From Anaerolinea sp. (GTDB lineage Bacteria; Chloroflexota; Anaerolineae; Anaerolineales; Villigracilaceae): a stretch of 64,000 bases of DNA. Location of the stretch: positions 62,001 through 126,000 of the forward strand of contig DYID01000007.1 of NCBI GenBank assembly GCA_020723805.1, in the 5' to 3' direction. Made by a program: the position numbers and the translations under genes. Of the stretch, positions 35,662-43,131 are shown in pieces. The stretch's first letter is position 1. Every line of letters begins with the position of its first letter. Below the pieces are notes generated by a model. That model searched no databases and was not told where the DNA came from. It saw nothing but the letters and a program-made list of their open reading frames with translations.

Positions 35662-36015
35662 TTATGCCCATTCCAGCATTCCCTTGCGCCAGGTATAGAC
35701 CAACCCCGCAACGAGAATCAGGATGAAGATGATACCTTCGATGACGGCAAACAAACCCAGCGCGCCCAGTTTCACCGCCCAGGGGAAAAGGAAAACCGTC
35801 TCCACATCGAAGACGAGGAACACCAGCGCAAAGATGTAATATTGCGCCTTGAACTGCACCCAACTCTCGCCCACCGTCTCGATACCGCACTCATAAACAG
35901 ATTGCTTGATGGGATTGGGCTTCTTGGGTCCCAACAGCCATGCGATCCCAATCGCGCCCACCGGGATCAACAATCCGACGACAAAAAACAAGCCAACGAA
36001 GATCCATGGATTCAT
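35662..36015 (-). CDS. nuoA: NADH-quinone oxidoreductase subunit A
   Basis: A 117-residue three-helix subunit at the junction of the two arms. It has NPIKQSVYECGIETVG (the Cys of the flexible quinone-site loop), then FKAQYYIFALVFLVFDVETVFLFPWA, best read as two parts around FDVE. Start follows CTGGAG. It is first in the cluster, but nuoB-G and nuoI, which normally follow, are absent. Confidence 0.94.
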   Translation of the reverse strand: MNPWIFVGLFFVVGLLIPVGAIGIAWLLGPKKPNPIKQSVYECGIETVGESWVQFKAQYYIFALVFLVFDVETVFLFPWAVKLGALGLFAVIEGIIFILILVAGLVYTWRKGMLEWA

Positions 36016-36049
36016 AGTTTCTCCAGCAAAAGGGCTAACAATGTGCGAA

Positions 36050-36082
36050 ATTGTACCATAAAGAACAATCGCCCCCTGTCAA
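36050..36082 (-). promoter_or_regulatory. Probable promoter of the nuo membrane-arm operon
   Basis: Minus-strand TTGACA (36082-36077). At 16 bases it is followed by TATGGT, overlapping a TACAAT nearer the gene. The leader to nuoA is then about 30-40 bases with a GGAG site. Confidence 0.5.
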
Positions 36083-36111
36083 ACGCTTGTCAATTTTTCA
36101 GGTGATTTTCG

Positions 36112-36888
36112 TCATATTTTTGATTTTTTGCGCCAACGTCCGAAGAGAAACTTGAGGATGTCTTCGAAGAACGGAAAGCCGATGACCGCCCCGACCACCG
36201 ACCCGATGCCGCCGGCGGTTCGCACAAAATTGGCAGGCAACCCCAAGACATTCACCGCTTCGATTTCGACGGGTTGAGCGGATACTGCTTTTCGGCTTTC
36301 CTCTCCGCTGACTTTTTCCACAAACCTCAAATACAACCACACCGTGCCGCGATAAATGCCCGGCTCCTGCGGGCGGACACTCCAATAGAAATTGAGCGAC
36401 TGTCCCGGCGCAAGAGACTGGCTGATGAGTTCGGGCGGGGAGACTTGTAAACCGGCAATATCGAATCTCGCTTCGGCAATGACGTGATGCGTTTCGTACA
36501 AGTTGGGAATTTCTATGACCTCGCCGGTCACCACGTTCCCCTCGAATTGGGCGGTGGGAGTGATGTTGCCGAGGTCATCCATCTCCAGCGTCAGGCGGAC
36601 GATGTCCGAATCGCCGGCGCGGATTTTCGCCGGGAATTCCAGGGTCACCCGGCGGCGTTCGGGGATGGCAGGCAGAGGCGTGGGTTCTTCTCCCCCGCCG
36701 CCGGTGACAGGGATGAGCACCTCGCTGGTTGGAGACGGAACGCTGGAAACTTGCGTCGGCTCGGCGGCAGGGAATTCATCAGGCGGCGCGCCGGCGCCAA
36801 ACCCACAAGCGAGGATGGCGAGGGTTAAGCCCATCCACGCCGCAAGGAGACGAAAAAGGCTGCGGGGAGAAAAAGGCATAGGGGTCAT
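36112..36888 (-). CDS. Lipoprotein with immunoglobulin-like ectodomain
   Basis: A 258-residue exported protein. It begins MTPMPFSPRSLFRLL, then a hydrophobic stretch and the lipobox LAILACG, so Cys near residue 26 should be lipidated. A Pro/Thr/Ser linker (about residues 38-70) leads into a beta-rich domain (RRRVTLEFPAKIRAGDSD onward) and a C-terminal hydrophobic segment (GGIGSVVGAVIGFPFFEDIL) ending in a basic RWRKKSKI tail. So it probably has a lipid anchor and a C-terminal membrane helix. Function unknown. The ATG overlaps the stop of the small upstream gene (ATGA). Confidence 0.7.
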   Translation of the reverse strand: MTPMPFSPRSLFRLLAAWMGLTLAILACGFGAGAPPDEFPAAEPTQVSSVPSPTSEVLIPVTGGGGEEPTPLPAIPERRRVTLEFPAKIRAGDSDIVRLTLEMDDLGNITPTAQFEGNVVTGEVIEIPNLYETHHVIAEARFDIAGLQVSPPELISQSLAPGQSLNFYWSVRPQEPGIYRGTVWLYLRFVEKVSGEESRKAVSAQPVEIEAVNVLGLPANFVRTAGGIGSVVGAVIGFPFFEDILKFLFGRWRKKSKI

Positions 36889-37061
36889 GAAACAGCCGCC
36901 GGCGGGATGAGAAGCGAGGAGGGGGTCGGGAGTTGCAAGTCGGTGGGGGAAATCGGCTGGGTACGGGTGATGCGTTCGAGGGGCATGAATCCCCAAATCA
37001 ACAAAGCGAGGGAGATGATGAGGATCAAGAGTCCCAGCAGGATGCGCAGACGGCGGTTCAC
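36885..37061 (-). CDS. Small single-pass membrane protein
   Basis: A 58-residue frame starting with GTG that overlaps the stop codon of the upstream gene (GTGA) and whose own stop overlaps the next start (ATGA). It has a basic N-terminus (VNRRLR), one hydrophobic helix (ILLGLLILIISLALLIWGF) and a Pro-rich outer tail. The double overlap and clean topology argue that it is real although short. Function unknown. Confidence 0.65.
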   Translation of the reverse strand: MNRRLRILLGLLILIISLALLIWGFMPLERITRTQPISPTDLQLPTPSSLLIPPAAVS

Positions 37062-37813
37062 TGATGCACCTCTTCCACTTCGAGATACCAGCGGACGCGC
37101 GTGCCAACTTTGGCGCGCATTTGCCATGCCAGAGTCTTTGGGGTTTCTTCGAGGGCGGTTTTGAGGCGGGAGATGCGGCTGGCGAGCAACCCGAGTTCGG
37201 CGGGTGTGAGGGGTAAGTCGCCGCTGGCGAGCAGTTCTTCGACGCGCTCGAGGTTGAGGGTGACGGTTTTGTAGAGACCCCAATCCTGGGCACAGAGCGA
37301 GGCGATGCGGCTCAATCCGATGTGTCCGTGCGCTTCGTCGCCGACTTCGTTGTTGAGGAACAGGGAAATGATGTCGAGGGCGTCTTTGCGGTTGAGTTGG
37401 ACGACTTGCGCCTTGGTGAGGAGCAGGTCGGCGAGGGGGATGGTGAGCGGGTCGAGGTCGAGGCGTCCGTCGAGCGGGAGTTTGTGGCACATCTCGAAGT
37501 CGCCGATGAGGATGTCCACGTGCAGGCTGGGGGAGGGATCGTAATAGTAGATTTGGCGGCGCATGCCGTTGAGCAGGTTGAAGCGTTTGTCGGGCGAGTA
37601 GCCCATTTCGCGGAAGAAAGGCTCCAGTTTTTGCCGGTCGGTTTTGGGGGCGAGGAAGTCGAGGTCGGGGGCTTCGCGCTGGAAGAGTTTGGGGTTGGGC
37701 TGGCTGTGGGCAAGGATGGCAAGCCCGCCAAAGGCGCGCAGATGCAGTTGATACGCGCCGGCGGCGTCCACAAGATGCTTCATCTCGCGGAAGAGTTCTT
37801 CCAGAGTTTGCAT
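37058..37813 (-). CDS. Nucleotidyltransferase-like protein (AbiEii/DUF-type)
   Basis: A 251-residue protein with a minimal nucleotidyltransferase core: LRAFGGLAILAHS (the GG/GS strand-turn), then PDLDFLAPK (the DxD metal pair) and LHVDILIGDF (third acidic strand). The C-terminal half is helical, with LADLLLTKAQVVQLNRKDALDI, similar to AbiEii and related antitoxin or toxin transferases. It heads a three-gene overlapping operon with two membrane-attached proteins. A TATAAT lies five bases before the ATG, predicting a leaderless mRNA. Confidence 0.7.
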   Translation of the reverse strand: MQTLEELFREMKHLVDAAGAYQLHLRAFGGLAILAHSQPNPKLFQREAPDLDFLAPKTDRQKLEPFFREMGYSPDKRFNLLNGMRRQIYYYDPSPSLHVDILIGDFEMCHKLPLDGRLDLDPLTIPLADLLLTKAQVVQLNRKDALDIISLFLNNEVGDEAHGHIGLSRIASLCAQDWGLYKTVTLNLERVEELLASGDLPLTPAELGLLASRISRLKTALEETPKTLAWQMRAKVGTRVRWYLEVEEVHQ

Positions 37814-37818
37814 AAAAA

Positions 37819-37824
37819 ATTATA
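37819..37824 (-). promoter_or_regulatory. -10 element for a leaderless mRNA
   Basis: Minus-strand TATAAT with five T bases before the ATG at 37813. Confidence 0.55.
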
Positions 37825-37832
37825 AGTCACTT

Positions 37833-37902
37833 ACGCAGTTTCTTCGTAGCGCGACATTTATGTCGCCTGAAAATGCGAGATAAATCTCGCGCTACTGCGC
37901 AA
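37833..37902. repeat. Dispersed palindromic intergenic repeat, copy B
   Basis: Copy of the element at 814-902. It contains two perfect hairpins side by side (GCGACATTTATGTCGC and GCGAGATAAATCTCGC) enclosed by an outer inverted pair GTAGCGCGA / TCGCGCTAC, and it starts with GCAGTTTCTTC. It is the cleaner of the two copies. Confidence 0.8.
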
Positions 37903-37913
37903 GATGAAATTAT

Positions 37914-37946
37914 AACCCTTCTCCCCCACCGGGAGGGAGAAGGGTT
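37914..37946. terminator. Hairpin at the 3' side of the permease gene
   Basis: Twelve-pair perfect stem AACCCTTCTCCC / GGGAGAAGGGTT. On the minus strand it follows the permease stop by 15 bases, with only a weak T-rich tail (TTATAATTT). Similar CTCTCC/GGAGAG hairpins occur in the ggt insertion. Confidence 0.5.
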
Positions 37947-37960
37947 GTGGAGCGATGTGG

Positions 37961-39589
37961 TTATTCAACGGGGATTTCCGCCTGGACCTTGTCCATGTCA
38001 ATGCCCTGGCGTTTGCGGGCAGTCTTGAAGCCGAAGTAGATGATGGCGGCAAGGACGTACATGGAGAGCATATAAATCACCGAACTGGTGTTGGAAATGC
38101 CGATGCCGTACAAGCCGTTGGGATCGAGAATCCACTCATAGAGCAGGAAGACGAGGAAGCCGCCGAAGATGACGCCTGCCACGGTAATGAGCGGAATGCC
38201 CAGCAGGTCGTATTGGGCAATCGGGGAGGCTTTGTAAAGGTCCGGCTTGACGTAGGGCAGGACGATGGCGGAGATGGTCGTGCCGAGGTAGGTCACGGCA
38301 ATGACAAGGGTGGAGCAAAGGGTGAGGGTCTGGAAGTTGGCGATGTTGTAGGAGAACAGCCAGGCAACCAGCACGGAGGGGATGACCATCAAGAGCAGGG
38401 CGTAGATGGGCGTGCCGGTGCGCTCGTCCACTTCGGCGACCTTTTCGGGGAGCAGGCGGTCGAAGGCGGCGGCGAAGATGACGCGCGTGGAGGAGAGGAA
38501 GACCGTGCCGCTCCAGCCGAACCACCACAGGCTCATGAGGACGACGACGATGAGTTGCAGGAGGCGGTTGGAGGTCAGGAAAGCGGCGAAGAGGGCGGGA
38601 TAGGGCCACACCGGCAGGGCGGGAGGCACGTCCGTATATCCCCAAGCATAGTTCCACCAAGCGGCGCCCGCCTGTACGTAGAAGTCCCAGCCGATGGTGC
38701 GGCTGATGGCATAGAGCAAGATCACTGCCAGCAGCGTGGTGATGCCGAGCGCCCAGCCCATGCCGGCGACGTTGCGCTTGAAGTCGGTCGCGCCGCGCAC
38801 TTCACCGTAGAGGGTGGCGCCCCAGTTGGGCCACAGGTTGAAGAAGACCATGTAGGGGAGGACGAGGAAGACCGCCAGGCTCAAGCCGCCGCCGGCAAAC
38901 GGCGTCATTGCACCCGCTTCCGTCCCCAATGCGACGGTTGTATCGTACACCCCCGGCTGTGCGCCAAACAACTGCGCGGCGTTTGCATCCAGTCCGGCTT
39001 TGAAGGCAGCGTTGGAACCGGTCAGCAGGAGGACGATGACAATGAACAAGCCCAGAATGCCGCCGTAGAAGGAATACTTCTGGATTTTGGCGTAGGTCTT
39101 CATGCCCAAAGCAATGAAGACGCTCACCACGGCAAGGGTAATCAATGAGGCGACGAACGCGCCGTGTTCCGTGCCGGCAAACCACAGCGCGGCGTCCTTT
39201 GCGCCGAGGATGCCCAGGATGGGCACCAACACGATGTGGCGGAACATGTCGCCGTAGAGCGGCACCCACAGCCACAGGATGAACCACCAGCCGGTGACTG
39301 CCAGGATGAAGCCAACCGCGCCGCCCAGAATGCGGCTCTGCCAAACGTAGTCGCCGCCCGAACGCGGCATGACGGCAATCAGCCCGGCATAGACGATGAC
39401 CTCGAAGAAGATGAACACCGCGCTGACAATCAGGGCGTTGATCATGCCGCCTTCGAAGTAATACATCTGGCTGAAACTGTACAAGCCGAGCGTGATGAGG
39501 TTGATCGAAAAGAACGCGTACACGAACGCGTCGAAGACCGACCACGAACGCACCAGGCCGGTCGCCTTACGGACAAACAGGTTGCTCAT
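37961..39589 (-). CDS. APC family amino acid permease
   Basis: A 542-residue membrane transporter. The start at 39589 follows AAGGAGG. About 12-14 helices are evident. The first helix region (VFDAFVYAFFSINLITLGLYSF) and MPRSGGDYVWQSRILGGAVGF in helix 2-3 (PRSGGDYVW motif) are typical of amino acid-polyamine-organocation permeases. Loops contain TSNRLLQL and a long cytoplasmic tail. Substrate not determinable. No metabolic gene flanks it directly. Confidence 0.85.
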   Translation of the reverse strand: MSNLFVRKATGLVRSWSVFDAFVYAFFSINLITLGLYSFSQMYYFEGGMINALIVSAVFIFFEVIVYAGLIAVMPRSGGDYVWQSRILGGAVGFILAVTGWWFILWLWVPLYGDMFRHIVLVPILGILGAKDAALWFAGTEHGAFVASLITLAVVSVFIALGMKTYAKIQKYSFYGGILGLFIVIVLLLTGSNAAFKAGLDANAAQLFGAQPGVYDTTVALGTEAGAMTPFAGGGLSLAVFLVLPYMVFFNLWPNWGATLYGEVRGATDFKRNVAGMGWALGITTLLAVILLYAISRTIGWDFYVQAGAAWWNYAWGYTDVPPALPVWPYPALFAAFLTSNRLLQLIVVVLMSLWWFGWSGTVFLSSTRVIFAAAFDRLLPEKVAEVDERTGTPIYALLLMVIPSVLVAWLFSYNIANFQTLTLCSTLVIAVTYLGTTISAIVLPYVKPDLYKASPIAQYDLLGIPLITVAGVIFGGFLVFLLYEWILDPNGLYGIGISNTSSVIYMLSMYVLAAIIYFGFKTARKRQGIDMDKVQAEIPVE

Positions 39590-39661
39590 GAGAACGCTCC
39601 TCCTTGAGGTGGGATTGGTTTTCAACGTGCTACATGCTGTAACACGGGACGCCCATAAAAG

Positions 39662-40603
39662 TTAACCTGATGTCAGCACGTAATTTTCGATTTTGCGGTT
39701 TCCCAAAACGACGATGGCGCCCAGTAGTGTCCCCTGTTCGTACATGGAGCCGGGGTTGATGCACAGCGTCTTGCCGATGCGCGTCGCGCCGCGCCCTTCG
39801 TGGATGTGTCCGTGCAAGCCAAGCAGGGGCTGGGTCTCTTCGATGGCTTTACGCAGGGCGGTCGAGCCGACGGGTTTGAGCGCCTGCCCTGCCAGCACGG
39901 GACGCAGGTCCTTGTCCAGTTCGGGCGCTTCGTCCAGACCCGATTTATAGGGCGGGACGTGGATGTTGAAGATGGCATTGCGCGGGTCCTTGAGGCGGGA
40001 AATCATCGCTTCATACCGGACCTTGAGTTGGTCCTCGTCCTCTTCGCGGTGCGTATCCCAGGGCGTGCGGTTCGACCAGCCGGAGGCGATCATTTCGTGG
40101 ACGCCGTCGAGGGGAATCACCTGTCCCTCGGCGTGAATCACGCTGCGGCTGGCGCGAACGATTTCGTCCACCTCATCCATGTCGTCGTTGCCGGGACAGC
40201 AATAGACCTTCATGCCGGTGCCGTCCAGTTTCTTATCCGCCAAATCCATCCACTGCTGGACGACCTTCAACACTTCCTGCAAAAAGATTTGATGCACACG
40301 GGCGGGGTCTTTTTCGAGTTCGGCAATTTCGTCGGGAGTGGTCAGGTAGGGATAGTAGCCGCGGCTGCGGACACGCTTTTGCAAATCGGCAAGTTCGTCT
40401 TCGTTCGTAATTTGAAACTCCTGCTCGAGGAGGGTGACTTTGTAGTTCTTCCCGCCCTGATGGATGAATGGCACCACCGCCTTGCCTGTCATGTCGCCGC
40501 CGAGGATGAGCACATCCACGCCATAAAACTTGCCCGCATTCAAAAACTTGCTCCAGCAAATATCCGAACCGTGAATATCCGTGGCAAAGAAAAGTTTGGT
40601 CAT
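39662..40603 (-). CDS. Calcineurin-like metallophosphoesterase
   Basis: A 313-residue dimetal phosphoesterase. Motifs in order: FFATDIHGSD (D-x-H), LILGGDMTGK (GGD), CCPGNDDMDEV (GND variant of GNH), IFNIHVPPY (H) and GLHGHIHEG (GHxH). The start MTKLFFATD at 40603 follows AAAGGA; a frame extension to 40660 has no site. Substrate unknown; cytosolic, no signal peptide. Its -10 is probably the TATAAT at about 40655 on the minus strand. Confidence 0.82.
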   Translation of the reverse strand: MTKLFFATDIHGSDICWSKFLNAGKFYGVDVLILGGDMTGKAVVPFIHQGGKNYKVTLLEQEFQITNEDELADLQKRVRSRGYYPYLTTPDEIAELEKDPARVHQIFLQEVLKVVQQWMDLADKKLDGTGMKVYCCPGNDDMDEVDEIVRASRSVIHAEGQVIPLDGVHEMIASGWSNRTPWDTHREEDEDQLKVRYEAMISRLKDPRNAIFNIHVPPYKSGLDEAPELDKDLRPVLAGQALKPVGSTALRKAIEETQPLLGLHGHIHEGRGATRIGKTLCINPGSMYEQGTLLGAIVVLGNRKIENYVLTSG

Positions 40604-40792
40604 TGCAAATCCTTTGGCGGGATGTAACAGGGTCAAGCCTGACGATTTGCAATTATACATCGCACAATCGCATTCAAAGCATTCGGCTTGTTATGGAATT
40701 ATAATCGGAGCAGGAGTTGTTACAGGCGAGGAACCATCCACGAATGAGGCTGCGAATACTCGAATGCAAGACTCTCATTCGTGAAAAACTTG

Positions 40793-40811
40793 CCCTGAGC
40801 CTGTCGAAAGG
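40793..40811. repeat. Fragment of a widespread CCTGAGCCTGTCGAAGG-type repeat
   Basis: CCCTGAGCCTGTCGAAAGG resembles a short repeat that occurs in many unrelated bacterial genomes. The 348-base gap 40604-40951 also has imperfect inverted ACGAATGAG/CTCATTCGTG arms (about 40739-40782) and no gene. Confidence 0.5.
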
Positions 40812-40939
40812 TTCGTGGCTGGTTTGCCCACAAAAAAAAATGCCGGCAGAGATCGAGGAAAGGATGAAGGCTTGCATTAAGCAACACTTGTGCCTGGCGC
40901 AATTGCAGGCAAGTCGAAATGATGCAAGCGGGAGACAGG

Positions 40940-40945
40940 TATAAT
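40940..40945 (+). promoter_or_regulatory. -10 element of the first HEPN-MNT operon (leaderless)
   Basis: TATAAT with six bases before the ATG at 40952; no Shine-Dalgarno between. Confidence 0.6.
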
Positions 40946-40951
40946 AAACTT

Positions 40952-41254
40952 ATGCCAAGACAAACCCGTTTGCAGAAATTCATGGACATCCTCCGCCAAC
41001 AGCGCCCTATACTGGCGGAGCAATACAACGTCGCCACGCTGGAGGTGTTCGGTTCCTACGTGCGCCATGAGCAGCGCAAGGATAGCGACCTTGACATTTT
41101 GGTTACATTCAGCAAGCCGCCGAGTTTGTTCAAATTCGTCCGTTTGGAAAATTACCTTTCCGACCTTCTGGGCGTTAAAGTGGATCTGGTGATGAAAGAT
41201 TCGCTCAAACCAGCGATTGGCAAAAATATTCTGCGCGAGGCCATCCCTGTATGA
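40952..41254 (+). CDS. mntA: MntA-type nucleotidyltransferase antitoxin
   Basis: A 100-residue minimal nucleotidyltransferase. It carries the complete GSx10DxD motif (G34-S35, D46, D48, in VFGSYVRHE...SDLDILV) and a later KVDLVMKD strand with the third acid. In the HepT-MntA system the antitoxin adds AMP to a tyrosine of the HEPN toxin and so disarms it. It overlaps the toxin gene by four bases (ATGA). The start at 40952 is chosen over 40919 because the TATAAT falls between them. Confidence 0.88.
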   Translation: MPRQTRLQKFMDILRQQRPILAEQYNVATLEVFGSYVRHEQRKDSDLDILVTFSKPPSLFKFVRLENYLSDLLGVKVDLVMKDSLKPAIGKNILREAIPV

Positions 41255-41595
41255 ACCGTGAATATGCCGATTTCTTCCGTGACATGTTGGAAAACGCCCA
41301 GCGCGCCATTCAGTTTACAGAAGGCATGGATTACGAATCCTTCTCCAAAGACGAGAAAACAGTCTATGCTGTCATTCGCGCCGTTGAAATCATCGGGGAA
41401 GCCGCGGCGAATATTCCAGCGAAAGTTCGTTCAGAATATCCCGGCATCCCCTGGCGCGAAATCAAAGGGATGAGAAACAAACTCGTGCATCATTATTTTG
41501 GCGTCAACACGGAAGTGGTTTGGCAAACGATAAATGAAGACCTGCCGATGTTGATCAAGGAATTGAAGAGTATTCCCATCGAAGCCAAAGAGTGA
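41251..41595 (+). CDS. hepT: HepT-type HEPN ribonuclease toxin (DUF86)
   Basis: A 114-residue all-helical DUF86 protein. It has the HEPN catalytic motif in MRNKLVHHYFG: R75 and H80 (Rx4H), with Tyr82 in the Rx4HxY position that MntA adenylylates. VIRAVEIIGEAA is the conserved earlier helix. The toxin cleaves RNA (tRNA in studied cases). The pair is closed by a strong terminator at 41606. Confidence 0.9.
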   Translation: MNREYADFFRDMLENAQRAIQFTEGMDYESFSKDEKTVYAVIRAVEIIGEAAANIPAKVRSEYPGIPWREIKGMRNKLVHHYFGVNTEVVWQTINEDLPMLIKELKSIPIEAKE

Positions 41596-41605
41596 ATGAA
41601 ATATC

Positions 41606-41635
41606 AAAACGGCGTACACCCAGGTACGCCGTTTT
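41606..41635 (+). terminator. Intrinsic terminator of the first HEPN-MNT operon
   Basis: Twelve-pair perfect stem AAAACGGCGTAC / GTACGCCGTTTT with a six-base loop; symmetrical and so possibly active both ways. Confidence 0.85.
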
Positions 41636-41682
41636 AATTATGCCCATCCATTCCCAACTATTCACCCAAAACTGGAGCCTTC

Positions 41683-43056
41683 ATGCACTACCCCCCCGAA
41701 CCCTTCCGCATCAAAGTCACCGAACCCATCCGCCTCATCCCGCGCGAGGAGCGCGAAGCGGCGCTCAAAGCCGCGGGCTACAACCTCTTCGCCCTCAAAG
41801 CCGAAGACATTTTCATTGACCTGCTGACCGACTCCGGCACCGGCGCGATGAGCCACGACCAGTGGGCGGCGCTCATGCGCGGCGACGAGTCCTATGCGGG
41901 CGCGCGCTCGTTCCACCGCCTCAAAGCCGCCGTGGAAGACATCTTCGGCTTTAAGTATTTCGTCCCCACCCATCAGGGACGCGCCGCCGAAAACATTCTT
42001 GCCGCGTGCCTCGTCAAGCCTGGGATGTACGTCCCCAGCAACATGCACTTCGACACCACCGACGCCAACGTCCGCGCCCGCCGCGGACGCCCCGTCAACC
42101 TCGTCATTGACGAAGCCGCCGACCCCGCCAACCCGCACCCCTTCAAGGGCAACCTCGACATCGCCAAACTCAAAGCCTTCATCGCACAGCACGGACGCGA
42201 AAACATTCCCTTCGGCATGATCACCGTCACCAACAACGCCGGCGGCGGACAACCCGTCTCGATGGAAAATCTCAAAGCAGTGGCAGATGCCTATCACGAG
42301 GCGGGCATCCCGTTCTTCATAGACGCGGCGCGCTACGCCGAAAACTGCTACTTCATCCAACAGCGCGAACCCGGCTACCGGCATCGTTCCGTCAAAGACA
42401 TCGCCCGCGAAATGTTCGCCCTGGCAGACGGCATGTGCATGTCCGCCAAAAAGGACGCCATCGTCAACATCGGCGGCTTGTTGTGCGTGAACGACGAAAC
42501 GTTGTTCCAGAACATCAAGAACGAACTCATCCTGCGCGAAGGCTTCCCCACCTACGGCGGACTTGCCGGGCGCGACCTCGACGCCATGGCAGTCGGCTTG
42601 TACGAAGGCTTGGACGAAACCTACCTAGCCTACCGCATCGCCCAAACCGCCTACCTCGCACAGCGGCTCAACGATGCAGGCATTCCCACCATCCAGCCCG
42701 CCGGCGGACATGGCGTATATGTCAATGCCGGGGCGGTGCTTCCCCACATCCCCCAACACGAATTTCCGGCGCAGGCGCTCGCCGTCGAACTGTACCGCGA
42801 AGGCGGCATTCGCGGCGTGGAAATCGGCTCGGTCATGTTCGCTCATCCCGACCCCGACACCGGGCAGATGGTCTATCCCAAACTCGAACTGCTGCGCCTC
42901 GCCATCCCGCGCCGCACGTACACCCAGAGCCATTTCGATTATGTAGTGGAAACGCTGGCAAACATCAAATCCCGCGCCGCTGAAGTGCGGGGTTACAAAT
43001 TCACCTACGCGCCTGAGTTATTGAGGCACTTCACCGCGAGGTTCGAGCCGCTGTAA
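41683..43056 (+). CDS. tnaA: Tryptophanase (TnaA/tyrosine phenol-lyase family)
   Basis: A 457-residue PLP beta-eliminating lyase. [26 protein letters not shown], the PLP lysine in [13 protein letters not shown] (K257) and [12 protein letters not shown] are all present. Overall wording at the N-terminus is closer to tyrosine phenol-lyase, but the residues that separate the two enzymes favour tryptophanase: D124 (Thr in tyrosine phenol-lyase), I381 (Arg there) and LRHFTAR at the C-terminus (Phe-Phe there). It should cleave tryptophan to indole, pyruvate and ammonia. There is no tnaC-like leader or tnaB permease; a monocistronic gene after a terminator. Confidence 0.88.
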   Translation: MHYPPEPFRIKVTEPIRLIPREEREAALKAAGYNLFALKAEDIFIDLLTDSGTGAMSHDQWAALMRGDESYAGARSFHRLKAAVEDIFGFKYFVPTHQGRAAENILAACLVKPGMYVPSNMHFDTTDANVRARRGRPVNLVIDEAADPANPHPFKGNLDIAKLKAFIAQHGRENIPFGMITVTNNAGGGQPVSMENLKAVADAYHEAGIPFFIDAARYAENCYFIQQREPGYRHRSVKDIAREMFALADGMCMSAKKDAIVNIGGLLCVNDETLFQNIKNELILREGFPTYGGLAGRDLDAMAVGLYEGLDETYLAYRIAQTAYLAQRLNDAGIPTIQPAGGHGVYVNAGAVLPHIPQHEFPAQALAVELYREGGIRGVEIGSVMFAHPDPDTGQMVYPKLELLRLAIPRRTYTQSHFDYVVETLANIKSRAAEVRGYKFTYAPELLRHFTARFEPL

Positions 43057-43081
43057 GTGGTCACGTCCCCAAATAACGCCG

Positions 43082-43130
43082 AACACGTTGGACACTTGAC
43101 ACGCCGCACTGGACACCTGATACTCCAACC
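43082..43130. repeat. Heptanucleotide tract upstream of recJ
   Basis: Seven-base units of the type TGGACAC, TTGACAC, GCCGCAC, TGGACAC, CTGATAC. They lie between tnaA and recJ and end two bases before the recJ ATG, leaving no Shine-Dalgarno. Confidence 0.8.
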
Positions 43131-43131
43131 C

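Noticed and set aside
36885-37490. 201-codon Arg/Pro-rich frame
   Set aside because: The upstream two-thirds is a shadow of the nucleotidyltransferase gene; only the last 58 codons, starting at the overlapping GTG, look real.
41683-43056. Tyrosine phenol-lyase annotation
   Set aside because: Positions 124 and 381 and the C-terminal His are in the tryptophanase state.
43057-43131. Longer RecJ start at 43057
   Set aside because: The extension is encoded by heptad repeats right after the tnaA stop; a normal RecJ N-terminus begins at 43132.
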